From: Aquilaria yunnanensis
Taxonomy: Eukaryota > Streptophyta > Magnoliopsida > Malvales > Thymelaeaceae
Assembly (NCBI GenBank): GCA_039654915.1
Contig: CM077599.1
Coordinates: 67,198,501 to 67,262,500, forward strand
DNA: 64,000 nucleotides
Direction of reading: 5' to 3'
Numbering within the stretch: the first letter of the stretch is position 1; every line of letters begins with the position of its first letter. Below the pieces are notes generated by a model. The model was given only the letters and a program-made list of their open reading frames with translations. It searched no databases and was not told where the DNA came from. A program made the translations under genes and the position numbers. This document shows, piece after piece, positions 24,751 to 37,868 of the stretch.

Positions 24751-25261
24751 TACTACTAAAAACAAATCATGATAGAGATTTTTGTAGTCATCAATTAGGA
24801 AACAGAACTTGGGCCAGAGAAGATAATGAATTTTAAGGACAATTATTAGCATGATTCATAAGAACCTTAGAAGGAATTTTCAATCATAATTGCTGATTAC
24901 TTGCCTCGTTATAGTGGATTACCCAATCCCATTATATGTTAAGCTGATCAGTAGTGGGTTTCCCACCTTTCTCTTTACTTTTTACAACTCTAGTTTTGGT
25001 TTTTGGAGTCCAGCAATTCAAATTCATGGTCTTGGTAACCAATAAAGTTTTAATAAACAAGAGATTAGTGGATGACTGTTACTTACATTACAGTATGTTC
25101 ATCTAGTAAGACCGCATTAGCCAAAAAAAAGCTTGTAATTCAAATTGGGTAAATGATAGATCATCTCTAAACCATTGCTCATGTTACATGTTCATTTTTA
25201 AACTATAAAATATTGCTTAATTATCCTGAAATTATTGATAATGTTGTAAGAATTAGACGAG

Positions 25262-25345
25262 CATCCATATGTAGTGGAGTGGGTAGAATGATTTGCTGCA
25301 AACATATAGTTGAGGGTTCAACTCATGCGGGAGAGAAACCTTCGT
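25262..25345 (+). mobile_element. tRNA-related SINE-like head
   Basis: TAGTGGAGTGGG (25272-25283) resembles a pol III A box, and GGTTCAACTC (25315-25324) resembles a B box. The spacing of about 43 bases is tRNA-like. A long T-rich tract follows. It interrupts the duplicated unit, as copy B lacks it. No clear target duplication was found. Confidence 0.4.
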
Positions 25346-26015
25346 TTTTCCAGTTTTTTTTTTTTTTAATATTTCACACTTTTTTTTTCAGTTTTCTTTG
25401 CACCTCTTTATTTTTATTTTTTCCAAATTATTTCTATGTTTGTTTTCTAGTTTTTTTCCTATATTTTGTATCATTTCCAATTTTATCTGTTTTTTTATGT
25501 TTCCAATTTATTCCTCATTTTTTTTAATTTGTCTTCCTTTTCTTCTTAGTCATTGAAGCAAGATATCTGCCATAAAATTGTTATGTTCTTTTATCTATTG
25601 TTTTTTATTCTTTTATAAATCTATTCTCTTTTAGTTCTTATATGTTCTTTGTTCTTGTTCTTTTTCAGTTCCAATATATTTTTTAAGCATTACTGTTTGT
25701 TCTTTTATAGACATGTTCTTTTCTTATTTTTTATATATTCTTTTATTTCCATTATTTTTTCAGTTCCTACATGTTCTTTTCATTTTAATTGTTCATTCTT
25801 TTGTCTCAATTAGCTTTTTTATTGTATTAGTTGATAAATTTGGAAAAAAAAATAAAGGAAAAAGAACAAAGCGGAAATAAAATAATAATATACAAAAAGG
25901 AAAAGAAGAAAACGGAAAAAATAAAAGTTAAAAAACAAAACTATCATAAAACTTTTGAAAAATGAAAAATAATAAAACAGAAAGGAAAAGAATAAAACAA
26001 AGAAAACGCAAGGGA
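25346..26015. repeat. Pyrimidine-rich then purine-rich low-complexity tract
   Basis: About 450 bases rich in T on the plus strand (with repeated TGTTCTTTT) give way near 25840 to about 170 bases rich in A. The two sides could pair as a loose hairpin. The short open frames here are runs of Phe/Leu from T-rich DNA and are not genes. Confidence 0.6.
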
Positions 26016-27368
26016 AGGGCATCAAAGCAACCTTGTTCCACCTTGAACCCTCGCTACCCATGATTTTTGCTAACGCTGAAACCTACAAAAGTAATAACGA
26101 GTGTCCCAACGCACTCATGCACTCAGCACACACAATTCTCATCCTTATTGATTATGAGATTAATATAACAAGAAGCAATAAAAGTTTTGAGTTGGGGTTG
26201 TTACTTCATTTATATGAGAGTTTGGGCATTAGATGATGGATTAGGGTTAGAATCCTAAATTAAATGACAAACAAACTTGCAAGCTAACTGAACATACCAA
26301 CACGCTAACCGAAACCAACACAGAGTTGGATTAATGTACCACAATCCAAGGAAAACACTTAAACAAGTGCTGAAAAAAATAAAATAAAATAAAAATGAAA
26401 CACAAAACCTCCGATCCATTATCCATATATTGCTTATCATTACTACAAACTTCATATTATCTTTTTCAGGTGGCGAATCACAATTCATTACCAAACCAGT
26501 TATGATGCTCGATGTCTACTAACAAATTTGTCTTTATAAAGAAATAAATCGCCAGAAAAAGAAGCAAACATAAAGAAACTATTAGCAATGAGGGCAATCG
26601 GGTGATATAAGATAATAGATCGATTGGTCAGACTTGAACTAAAAGCTCAACCTAGCTAGATAATAGATTGAGGAAAAAGATTTGAAAGGCTAAGAGGAGG
26701 GGAGTTAGGTTTCTTACTTTTTTGTTTCATCCAATCATTATTAACATGCATTCCAAAACCCAATTATTCATACACATTATACTTTGCTAACAAATTTAAA
26801 AATATAGGTTTTAAAAACTAGAAAGAACTAATATTATACCGTATCTAGAAGAACATCTAAATGCTATGAAGGTGTTCATAAACAGTAACATCCAAGTAAG
26901 CTTCTTATTAAGAAATTTTAGATTCAATTTCAATGTGAAGATGTGAAGATTCAGAAAGTACAAACCAGATGACTCCAAAAGGAAAAATCTGAAGGCTCGT
27001 GATTTCCTAATTAACCAATCTGAACTTTTTTCTCAATCATAATCTGTATTTTATTCTATAATCTATGACCTACCTTGTCTTATAAGCTATGTACCTTTCA
27101 ACACGCCCCCACAACACCTCACCAAAAGAGGGAAAAAAAAATGAAAATCCATTTTGTCATTCCGAGCACAATTTTTAACAAGAGTAATTTACCAAATAAA
27201 ATGTACACTTTCAATTAGAAAATTGCCTTTGTTCGTACAATTTAAAAATCACTCACAAAAATTTTTAGAAGCAGACTAAGATACTAGAAAGTAGAAACAG
27301 GCACATTCGATTTATTGTTAAACACTTTCAATACAGTTTCAGATATTAACATTTAACAACATTATGAC

Positions 27369-30300
27369 TAGAGGTAGGAGGTGGGCCGGGTTGACCCGGA
27401 CCGGACCGCCAGTCAACCCCAGCCGAACCGGTCAAACCCGCCCCGAGAAAAGCCCGTAATATTATGGGCCGAGTATGGGTCCAATAGGAGGAGTGAGACG
27501 CAGAAAAGACCGCCCCGGACCAGTCGAAGCACGCAAACCGGCCCGACCCAGACCGCCCCGCCCCGCCTAGCGCCGTAACGGCTTCCTGCCAGTAACGTTA
27601 ACTTGTAAAATTTTTTTTAAAAAAAGGGCTAATTACACAGTATTCGCTCCAACAGCTTTTTGCTCCATTTCAACCCCCAAAATTTCATTTTTGCCCATCC
27701 CAACAACTAAATTTCAAGGACTTTTTGGTCAAACTAATTTTTCCTCTCCCCCTATAAATACCAATGCCATTTTCACTCAATCCTCACACAATCACTCAAT
27801 CTCTCTTCTTCATTTACTATATTCTCTCAACCATTCTCCTTATTTTCTTAATCTCTTCCAAATTTCTTACTAATCTCTCCCTAATATCTTCATAATCCTC
27901 TATTGATTTTGCATTAATCACTGCTATTAGAACGTGAGGCATGGCTTCAAAAGGAAAGGGCAAGTCAACAAATAGTTCATCTTCCCACAACACCGGCCTC
28001 CGAGCCTTGTTCCGTCGCCGATCTCAGCCCGCCGATAAAGGTATTTCAATTCAAGAGTTTCACGACGATGATGTCGGAATCGATATGATGAATTACGATA
28101 TGGGTCTCGACGATCAATTATCCGATGATGAAGTGGAAGAGTTGGATGCAATGGTGTCCAGGAATCCATCAACAGAACCGACGCCTACAAGTCATGAACC
28201 CGGCGTGGAGGAAACTCAAACACAAGGTAAATCCACAAGACTAACTGCTTGGGTTTGGGAGCATTATGAGCTCATAAACGAAGGGGAGTCGAGGTACGGG
28301 AAATGCAAACATTGCGGGAAAAAATTGGTGCATAGAAAGAATTCCGGCACTGGAATGCTGAAGCGGCATATTGAAAATCAACATTCTAACGTCCTCCCTA
28401 GTACCGGGACTAGTTCTGGAGGATAAACACAACTTGGGTCTACAACTGGCGCCGGCGGACTAGGTATATTTCGTTTTAACCAACAATCTTGTAGAGAAGG
28501 CATGGTAAATTGGATGATACTTACCGAAAAACCTTTTTCACAAGCTGAAGATGTCCACCTAGAATCTTGGATAAAATCACAATTAAATCCTGCATTTAGA
28601 AAAGTATCTAGGAAAACTGTTAGGAAAGAAAGCTTTAGACAATTTGAAGCCGGAAAATCAGATTTGCAAGCATATTTTTCTGTTCTTGATCATTGTGTGG
28701 CATTTACTTCTAATATGTGGACATCACCTATAGGTCAATCATTCTATTGTGTTACTTCTTATTAGATTGATTCTGATTGGATAATGTAAAAACGAAATTT
28801 GTCATTTAATGTTATTGAAACAGATCATACTGGTTTTCAAATATTTAATTGTATCTTAAAAACTTTACGTGATTATTTTTGTACTGATAAAGTTCTGTGC
28901 ATTTCATTTGATAATGCTTCAAATAATGATGTTGCCGCTCGTTTTTTGAGTCAAAACTTAAAACCACCGCTCAACGGTACATTTTTTCACGTTAGATGCA
29001 TGTGCCATATTTTGAACATTTGTGTGCAAAAGGGTTTAGAAGTTCTACAAAATGAGATTTTGCTTATTCGAAACTCATTAAAATATTTGATGTCCAGACC
29101 TGCTATTTTTCGTGAATTTAAAAGCTTTTGTATTGAAAATCAAAAACCATTTTATTGGAAACGGTTTAAATTGGATTGCCCAACCTGCTGGAACTCCATA
29201 TTTTTTATGTTGCAAGATGCATTACCGTATGCAAATTTGTTGTCACATTTCATGAATTTAAAAATAGGTTCTGAATTTCTTACGACTAAAAATTGGGAGA
29301 AATGTTCCAAAACCGGTGAATTGCTTAAGTTTTTTTATGAGGCAACTGAAGTTTTCTCTAGTGTTTACTACCCAACAAGTCATCAAGTTTTGTTTCATTT
29401 AGTGAACATCACATATACTTTACATCAGTTTAAAAATGATGAGTTGTTAAAACCGACTGTCGAAGCCATGCGGGCTAAGTGGCTTCAATATTTCTCAAAC
29501 ATTCCACCTATCTTTTTAGTCGCTTCTTTACTTAACCCGTATGTAAAATTAACGGCACAACAACACTGCTTGAAGGAATTTTTCATACTTATTTAGAAAT
29601 GTCTCATATAAATGTTTTCGCTATGTATGCTTCTACTTCCGAGTACTTGCATTCTTTATATAAGTTATATTGTGAGCGGCATTCGGATAAGGTAAGATCT
29701 GAAGCTCCTCAAACCAAGCCTCCAAGGAGATCAATCTCCTCAAGATTCAACCCGGCGCTTCAAATACTCAAACGACCCCGACCGATGACATTGGGATTAG
29801 CTGAGGTCGATGACTATCTCAACACATCGTTCAAGGCAAGCAACCTCGGCATCTTGGAGTGGTGGAAACAAAAGAGATCAAGATTTCCGATCTTGTCGAT
29901 AATCGCACAGGAGATTCTTGCCGTTCCAGTATCGACCGTCTCATCCGAGGCAGCGTTTAGTGTTAGAAAACGGGTGATAAAATAAAAACGGTCAAGATTG
30001 ACACCCGACGCGGTAGAAGTATGTGTGTGCAACCGAGATTGGGGCCTCGTAGCACTCCGGCAGTAAGACCAAAAGAGTTCGGATGAGGAGGTAATATCCA
30101 ATGCCGAGACTTGAATTTTTTTTTTTCAATTATACATGTAGTTTGTATTTAATCTGATTATGCTGTTCAGCACAGATCATAGGTTTCTATTATTTATCAT
30201 TTAAGGGAACGTTTTTGCCATTTCAAAATGTAAGGCACGTTCCGATTATTTGTAAGTGTCGTTTGGCTTTTTAACTTAATAAAACTTCCACCAGAGGTGA

Positions 30301-30538
30301 TGTTTTTTCTTAAAAATATTTATGACTTATATAATTAATAAATTTTCTATTATATATATATATAAACAAAAAAACAAAAAACAAAACCCGCCCCGCCCTG
30401 CCCTGCCCCAGGACCGCCCCGCCTCGCCCCGGGACTGGCTCGGAACCGCCCCGCCTACAACCGGGCCGAGCCCGGTCCTCAGGACCTAGGCCCAGGACCG
30501 GCCGGTCCAGAGCCGGTCCGACCCAGTTCCCACCTCTA
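27369..30538 (+). mobile_element. hAT transposon, complete ends, 3170 bp
   Basis: The left end TAGAGGTAGGAGGTGGG and the right end, inverted, TAGAGGTGGGAACTGGG form imperfect terminal inverted repeats. A perfect 8-bp target duplication ATTATGAC flanks it (27361-27368 and 30539-30546), diagnostic of hAT. Both subterminal zones are very GC-rich with GGACCGG and CCCGCC motifs, in contrast to the AT-rich surroundings. It lies between the two copies of the segmental duplication. The transposase inside is broken. Confidence 0.95.
27941..30066 (+). pseudogene. hAT transposase (BED zinc finger, RNase H-like core, dimerisation domain), broken
   Basis: A start at 27941 leads to a basic/acidic N-terminus and a BED zinc finger (KCKHCGKKLVHRKNSGTGMLKRHIENQH) at about 28290-28390. 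The core follows at 28502-29596 (FTSNMWTSP, CISFDNASNND, HVRCMCHILN). Last comes the hAT dimerisation region at 29780-29985 (LGILEWWKQKRSRFPILSII, PVSTVSSEAAFS). Disabling changes: TAA at 28424, TAG at 28763 and a TAA soon after, a frameshift near 29598, and TAA at 29983. The frame is otherwise continuous, so decay is moderate. It cannot make its own transposase, although intact ends might still be mobilised by a relative. Confidence 0.9.
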
Positions 30539-30597
30539 ATTATGACTGCCCTTTTGTGTATGCTCGTAAGTGGCGAGCGTTATATTGCCTCAAACAT

Positions 30598-32870
30598 AAT
30601 AGTAGATACTATTAAAAATAAATCATGATAGGGATTTTAGAAGCCATCAATTGGAAACACAACTTGGGCAAGATAATTAAGATGATGAATTTAAACACTT
30701 ATCATCCAACCCTAGACACTAGCCATCCTTCTCCCATTCTTTCAAAAAGTTTCTCCAACCTTGGCTTAATTGGTTCCAGCTAGATTTGACCATCCCTCCT
30801 AAATTTTTTATATTATTTTTTTAAATAATCGACTTCATTAGTGAAGTTTTCTCATTATTTTTGTCAGATTCAGTTTTATTTTTCCCAACAGATGAGATAT
30901 ATGAGTTGCAGATTGAAAAGATGGTAGTAGAGAGTTCTACTCGATGTGGTCGGCCGACGATCGACTCTCTCATAGTAAACTGGGAGTTAACGTTTATTAG
31001 TCCAAGCATTATCTTAGGTTTGTGTCCTTTAGTTTTAAGAGTTTTTATTTTTTTGTCAATTTGTTAGTTTGAATATTAGGTATACCATGTATTCTTTATA
31101 GTTTTTCTATGTAATAAGGTATTATAGAGACGCTATAAACGGCTTGAATTGAACCTATTGTCTATGTAAGGTTCAATGTTTGTATCTTATTGATAGATAC
31201 AGTATGATCTATAATTAATGAAAAAAACTTTCATAAAAAAAATTAAGATGTTGAATTTTAAGGAAAGGTAATAATTAGTATGATTGGTAAGAAATTTAGA
31301 AGGAACTTTCAATCATAATTGCTTATTATTTGCCTTGTTATAGTGGATTACTTAATCCCATTACGTGCCAAGTTGATCATTAGTGGATTTTCCCCACCTT
31401 TCTCTTTACTTTTCCAACTTTATTTTTGGAGTCCAGCAATTCAAATTCATGGTCTAGGTAAATAATAAAATTTCAATAAACAATAGACTAGTGGATGATG
31501 TTACCTGCATTAGTCCAGGACGCTCATCTAGTAAGACCGCATTGGCAACAGAGAAACTGCGTAATTCACTAATTCTCATCAGGTAAATGACACAGCTCTT
31601 CCCTAAACTATTACTCCTTGTCTCATAAAAGTTGTTATCTTTACCATTCACAGCAGTTAATCTATAAATTTATTTTTAAAAAAATTTATCATAAAAAATA
31701 AATTTTTTACATGAAAATGAAACTTTAAAGATTATAGTTTCTAAATATCATTTTTGAGAATTTTTTTCAATTCATATTAATATAATATATATTCAAATCA
31801 AACTTTAATAAAAAAATGTAAAATGGACAGCTAATATGAAACGGAGGGAATATTTATATTGCGTATTCATCCTCAAACTATAAAAGGTTTCACCATATTC
31901 TTAGAATTGGTGATAATGTTGCAATGTTTATCATCTATGACTAAACAAAACATTTAGCCCCTGTTTCTTTTTCTGCCAGTAACATTTAACTAAATTAAAT
32001 GTATAAGGAAGTAATTCAACCACAAATATAAATCTAAATTGTTTTACAACTGTCTCTTGGTAAATTTACTATTAAAAATATTGTTAACAATTAATAAACA
32101 GTTTGATTTACCCATTTTTTCCCCACTATATTTTACATTAGTCTAATAAGCAATTAAATTTTGTACCATAGAGTTTTAACATCTCAGTTCATAAATTACT
32201 CCAAATTCTAATGCTAAACATAAACGCTATTTGGGTAGCATCCTATGCTAACTCCTAGTATTTAAGCTCTTTAAAGACAGAAAGCCTATGCTGAGGGTTG
32301 GATTTACTCTCTTCCGTCTCTCTCTAGTTTTTTTTTTTTTTTTATAATCAAAAGCATACACAAGTATATTAGATATTTAAAGAGTTACTAAAATTAAAGG
32401 AGAATCTGCCTGTTTCTTGAAACCTATGAAGTGTCAAGCCGCATATTGATAATGAGATGCACAATGCACCCATGGAGGTTCGAACCATTGGGCTGAGGTG
32501 TTGCTGACATACGAAACTCAATTGTTGGTTCACAAAAAATGACATCCAAGTAAAGCTTCTACAAACAAATGATACGTATTCGTGTGTTATATATATATAT
32601 ATATTCCGAAAGTACAAGCCAATCTCCACGAGGAAAAATCTGAAGACTCGTGATTATTGCCCAATTAACCAATCTGAACGTTTTTCTCAATTATAATCTG
32701 TATTCTTTTCTATAATCTATGCCCTACCTACCCTGTCTTATAAGGCTATGTACCTTCCAACACGCCTCAGAACAGCTCACCAAAAGGGTGGAAAAATGAA
32801 AATCCATTTTGTCATTTAATTCCGAGCACAATTGTAACAAGGGTAATTTAACAAATTAACATACCTCTTT
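30598..32870. repeat. Segmental duplication, copy B
   Basis: Direct-orientation partner of 24751-27240. It contains about 550 bases (30690-31240) not seen in copy A and a Stowaway-like MITE at 31614-31850. A short TATATATA tract is near 32590. No coding region is supported. Confidence 0.8.
31614..31850. mobile_element. Stowaway-like MITE, copy 2, 237 bp
   Basis: The ends CTCCTTGTCTCAT and (inverted) TTCCCTCCGTTTCAT are flanked by TA on both sides (31612-31613, 31851-31852). The interior is AT-rich and shared with 24526-24750 in the opposite orientation. It is absent from the matching place in copy A, so it inserted after the duplication. Confidence 0.75.
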
Positions 32871-35180
32871 GGGTGAAAATGGAATTTCTCCCCTATTGTC
32901 CTATAAACCTACTTTTTACCAAACATTGTATAGTCTCTGGTATTAGTAAACGGAAGCAAAAGACTGTTTTATGTCTAGATAAAAGAAAATTTAATAATTT
33001 ATCAAATTATTGGTTATACATACTTCATGGTCGTTTATGACATACGAAATATTGGTTTCCATTGTTTTAACTAATATCTTGCAAACGTTAGAAATTGAAA
33101 CCAGACGAAAAAATGTGTAAATACTTGAAAAAAAGGAAAAGCCATCTATCCATCAATATGGTATTGGTCTACACATGAAGGTTGTTTTTGCTTTCTGTTC
33201 AAGACTATTGGTATGTTCACATTTTGAGCTATGGGTTTTCTTTTTCCAAATGGGAAAATGGCAGGGCCGTGATTAATTTTGCTCTATTAATGTTGAGACA
33301 TTTTGTCCAGGACATGATATTGATGTGACTTCAACGCCAACGCTATATTGATTTACTCAAGATAAATTTTAGACAACTTAAAATTGGGATCTCAAAATGA
33401 TCTCCCCCCCAATACAAGGTCAAGGTGACGGTAAAAAAAAGAATATCACCTTTCTATCTAAAGTTATCAATCGGCTATAAAAGAAAGTCCTTGAATTGGA
33501 ACTTAGCCGGCTACATGGTTTGGTGATCATATTCATGTCAAGCACTCTTAAAACCAAGATCAAATTATGTATTCTTGATAAGATATATAATGAACTTTAA
33601 ACAATTACGTAGTGTGATGATTATATTTATGTCAGTCAGATTAAAACGAAACTTAAAATTATATTTTCATGATAAAATATTTAAATGCTTTATATTACTC
33701 ATCTAAAATATTTTTAAGCAACCTTTGTGGGGGAAAGTTTCTAGAGGCTGTTTAGCCATCAAAGTTGGGGTTTAAAAATGACAAGATTTCTAGGACCCTT
33801 TCTATGGGGAGAGAAGAGACAAGTGAAGGAACTTGCGTAGAAGACATGGAACACCTTAAAAAAATTGGATAATATGTGGGTGATTGTGTTGCAATTTGTT
33901 GTGTACCCCACAAACAGAGAAGAATTTGACTTCACTCAAGGTTGATGGACCTTGGAAGGCACATGACATGGTACATATCTTCACGTACACTTTCGAGCCA
34001 TCTTTTTCCAAACCAAAATAATTAATTTCGTGGCTACAATCTGAATTGTCTTAATTTTTGTTGGAAGTGTTACGGAAAACTGAGCTTGATATTTGGTTTG
34101 AACTTGTATTTCTTTAATGGACCATTATAAGTAATTAAGATGTTTTACCATATTTTGACCCGGACGTTTTTTAGATGCCCCTAATAACGCCAAGTTTTTT
34201 TTTCCTTGTATTTTAATGGGAACTCGATTAAACCGTTATACCTAAAAGCAAAAAAATAAAGAAAATAACAAAATAGTACTAGTACTAGTAGGCGTGTTTG
34301 GGAAGCGCAGCCTTGTCCGGAAGGTTTGCGTTAACAGTTTATTATTTCCGTCCCATTTTGTTCGGGTATCTTTCAAATCCACAAATACTTTAAATAGGAC
34401 ACCCAAAAAAAAAACAAAAAACAAGTTGAGTCAAAGAAGCTTGACCATATTTGGGTTGCAAGGGAAACAATGGAAAACTGAATTCCATATGGTGACTGAA
34501 TTTTAGCAAAAACAAGTAAACATGAGAAATTTCCACTTTATGTGGAAAAAATATAGAGAGGTGGCAACTATAAGAGACCTAATGTACTAATTTCCTTAGT
34601 TTGACGCAGAAGAAGACATAAACACCGAAAAGAGGAAATTGCCAAAAAAATAAAAGCTATGGGATTATGGTGAAAATATAGTTTATTTCTCCTGTTTTAA
34701 AAAATTTACACTTTATCCCGAGAAATATAGCACTTGTGACATTTTTGGGCACAAAAGACTATTTTACATTTATTTAAATGAAAAATTGAAACTTCAAACC
34801 ATCAATTAATTTAAAAATGAGTTATTGTCAAAAGTTGGTGCTAGACACTATTCACTTCATTGCGATTTTGTAATGAGTAGTGCTACATGTGTGTTAACAC
34901 TTTTATAAAATTTTCTTTTATTAAAAATGTGTTAATCAAAGAGTTGCACAATTTCAATGTGAGTGGCTATTGCACAAAATCCGATCTTTAAGCATTTTCC
35001 ACCACATCATTTAGTAAGAGGAATTTTTTGAAAAAATGTTAGAAAGTTAAGCAATTTTCTTTGGCTATTCTTTGTGTATCAATTATATAATGACGGAATA
35101 AAATTTCTTAAACTTTAATTTTAAGGGATGCAACAATTTCTTTAAAGCTTTATTTATTTAGTATTTACTTCTTATTAGTT
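32871..35180. other. AT-rich gene-free region
   Basis: No coding sequence, RNA gene or complete mobile element seen. 33520-33700 holds a loose direct repeat of about 110 bases (GTGAT-ATATT-ATGTCA ... AAATTAT ... TGATAA). CTAGTACTAGTA near 34277 is a trivial short repeat. Confidence 0.4.
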
Positions 35181-35529
35181 ACTTCCTCTATCTTAGAAAA
35201 AATGAAACGTATTTTTTTTACGGTCATCCCAAAAAAAATGAAATATTTCATTTTTTAGAACATTTTTAACACCCAATTTAACTTACTATCCTTATTAAAA
35301 CTTTCATTACAAAAAATTTTTAAAAAATATTTTTTTAATTTTCATTAAAACTCTAACCACAAATTTTTTTTTAATCATCATTTAAACTCTTAATACACAT
35401 AATCTAAAAAGAATTTTCTTTTATTAATTTTAGTTACATGGATAAAAGTGAAAAAATCATCATAAATTTTATGTACTTTAATCTCCATATCTAGAAGAGT
35501 ACATAATCCTTTATGGGACGAAGTGAGCG
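35181..35529. mobile_element. MITE-like element with CTCCCTCC-type ends
   Basis: The left end (CTTCCTCTATCTTAGAAAA) and the inverted right end (CTCACTTCGTCCCATAAAG) both resemble the common plant end CTCCCTCCGTCCCATAAAA. The interior is AT-rich. The ends have decayed and no target duplication is clear. Confidence 0.5.
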
Positions 35530-35579
35530 TATAATAAAGAATATAATCATCACAAAATTTAGGACCTAAAACTGAACTA

Positions 35580-36190
35580 AAACCGTATAAATATTAAATA
35601 TATTCGGTTCAATTTGGATACCCGTGAGTTTTGAGAAATCCCGAATTGCAGCCGAATTACTTTGCCTGTTCGGGCAGTTACTTGGGTCCGCTCGGGTCTT
35701 CATTCTATTTTGGGTTGATTTGGGCATCTCTAATTAAAAATTAATGATATCAAAAAATACCCCACCTGATCTAACTCTTCCCAAACCCAACTACCCAAAT
35801 CCGAACCCTACCCTACCCGTAAAGTCATGAAGAGAATATGGGTTTAACTTATCATATCCAGCCCTACCCGTACCCCCTTAAATAAGTATATTTATATTCA
35901 AAATATGATTTTATTTTAAAAATAAAATTATAAGTTAACATAAATTATCTTATATTACTTTAATTTATGATTTTTTAAGTATTAATTAATTATGAATATA
36001 CATATTCTTTTAAAAATATATGTAACATATAAAAAGGAAATCTAAAAAAGTTTAACATATACCTTAAAATGAGTTGGTGGGTAATACCCATCTACCCATG
36101 AGGCGAGTACTATCCAAACCCAATTACTTGAGGGGACGGTTTGGGATTAACTATATCCAGCCCAAACCTTACTCGTTGACATCCCTATTA
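35580..36190. other. hAT-type subterminal repeat remnants
   Basis: Runs such as GGGTCCGCTCGGGTC, CCCTACCCGTA and CCAAACCCAATTA, and the two ends GGGCATCTCTA (about 35720) and TGACATCCCTA (about 36187), resemble ends and subterminal zones of non-autonomous hAT elements. At least two broken copies appear merged. No matched end pair or target duplication was found. Confidence 0.4.
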
Positions 36191-36943
36191 AAAACACTTA
36201 CATTTTGATTTAGAGAATAAGTTTTTCAAATAATATTTGCAAAAGTCTCAAATTTCCTACTAATATTTTCGGGTGGGATCAAGTCTCCACTAAAGTTTCT
36301 TTTGTCTCCCAAATTCTTACTAATATTTCACAATTGGCTCAAATTGATTACTAACTGTTAAAATGTTAACAAGAAAGAGGGCAAAGTCATAGGTTTAGAA
36401 ATTTTACAGTGATAATATTATTTTTTTAAAATTATAAGGGCTTTAAGGAATTTATCCGTTTCTTCAATGTGAAGATAAAAAATAAGGATTCTGGTCCACC
36501 TTGCCCACGGCTGTTGCTCTGGCTATGCCTCACCATCTCTCAGTCTCCCAAAGTGTGAGGGAGAGAGAGAGAGCTGAAATTCTATAACTATGGAAAAAAT
36601 CAATAACAACTCATGGGTGGTAGACTTCCAACAAATAGCTTACAATTATCGAAGAAAGCTGGCCTCCATTTCCTTGTTTGATAATTCCCTCTACTTCTAC
36701 CCTTGCTTCTGGTGCTGCCACTCTTCATCTTGTAGATGAGATAATTTAGAGTAGATATGAATAACCTAGATAAAGACATAGAACATCTACTAAGGACCGC
36801 GCTTAAGGGCGTTTCATCAAAATATTCAATCAAAATTGGAGCACCAATTGTTGATAAGGAAAATTAATAAATTAATTGGGTATTTAAGATGGCAAGCCAA
36901 GTGGCATAGTCAAGAAGACCTCCGATTGCACAGTAGTCGGAGC
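36191..36943. other. Gene-free stretch left of the nested insertion
   Basis: Contains a short GA microsatellite (about 36562-36575). No gene, RNA or element end was recognised apart from the target duplication GTCGGAGC at 36936-36943. Confidence 0.4.
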
Positions 36944-37868
36944 TAGGGATGGCAATTGGGCGGGTCGGGTCAGGTTTGGGTCAAGTCATTCAGGTTCGGG
37001 TCTAGTTGGGTTAGCATGAATTCGGGTTCAGGTCGGGTTCAGGTCCGGGTTCAGGTCAGGTCATTTGGGTTCGGGTCGATTTCAGGTTGAGTTGATTTCG
37101 GGTTCGGGTTGGGTTGGGCCAGGTTTATTTGGGTTCGAGTTCACTTTAGGTCGGGTCAATTTTAGTCTCAGGTAACTTCAAGCTAGCTTTTAGGTCAACT
37201 TCGGGTCAACTTCGGGTCAACCTTTGTGTTCACGTGGGTTACTGATGTGAAGTCAAAACGATTGAATCGATTCAATTTTTTAAAAATTTAAATCAAATAA
37301 TTCAATTTTTTGTGTGATTTAATTTAAATTAAATTTTTACTTTTTAGTATATTTAATTAAAATATTCATAAAAATCTTCTTCATTGTAGTTTAGTACATA
37401 TTTAAGTAATTTAATATTGTTAGTAATATTTGATTGTTTTTCTAAACCCATAAGCTTTAACTATCATTGTACAGATTATTCAGATCTTCACCCAGCTATC
37501 ACCTAGACATACACAATGACAATTTTGTTATGTTTATGTTTTAATAAATTTTCTTTGAAATTACAACGAAATGCAAATCAAGTTAATTATCAGTGACTAA
37601 ATTGTAAAATTTGAAAAATTTTGGGTGAAAATGTAAAGATTTCAAAAATTTTAGGATCCATGTTGTAATTATTATGGGTGACTAAAATAAAATTTTTTAA
37701 AATTTAGGTACGCTATTGCACTATACTTAAAAGTTTAGGGATGAATATTGTAATTTTAATAATTGGCTATTAAGACCATTAAACTTACTAAATATAAAAA
37801 TTACTTATGTTGGAAAAATTCAAATATGGGATTCACTAAATATGGATGTTTTTTCCACAAATAAGATA

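Larger units (their letters stand above)
24751..27240. repeat. Segmental duplication, copy A
   Basis: Blocks here reappear in the same order at 30598-32870: AAATCATGATAG, CAATCATAATTGCT, GGAGTCCAGCAATTCAAATT, ATCTAGTAAGACCGCATT at the left end, and GACTCGTGATT-like, AATCTGTATT and TGAAAATCCATTTTGTCATT at the right end. Copy A has gained the SINE-like and T-rich block at 25.2-26.05 kb. No gene is recognisable in either copy. Confidence 0.8.

Noticed and set aside
25213..25527. Open frame with a run of Phe and Leu that looks like a membrane protein
   Set aside because: It is produced by T-rich low-complexity DNA after a SINE-like head; no start context or conserved motif.
32460..32500. GGTTCGAACC, a possible pol III B box or tRNA T-arm
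   Set aside because: The 10-mer is self-complementary, and I found no matching A box, tail or target duplication on either strand.
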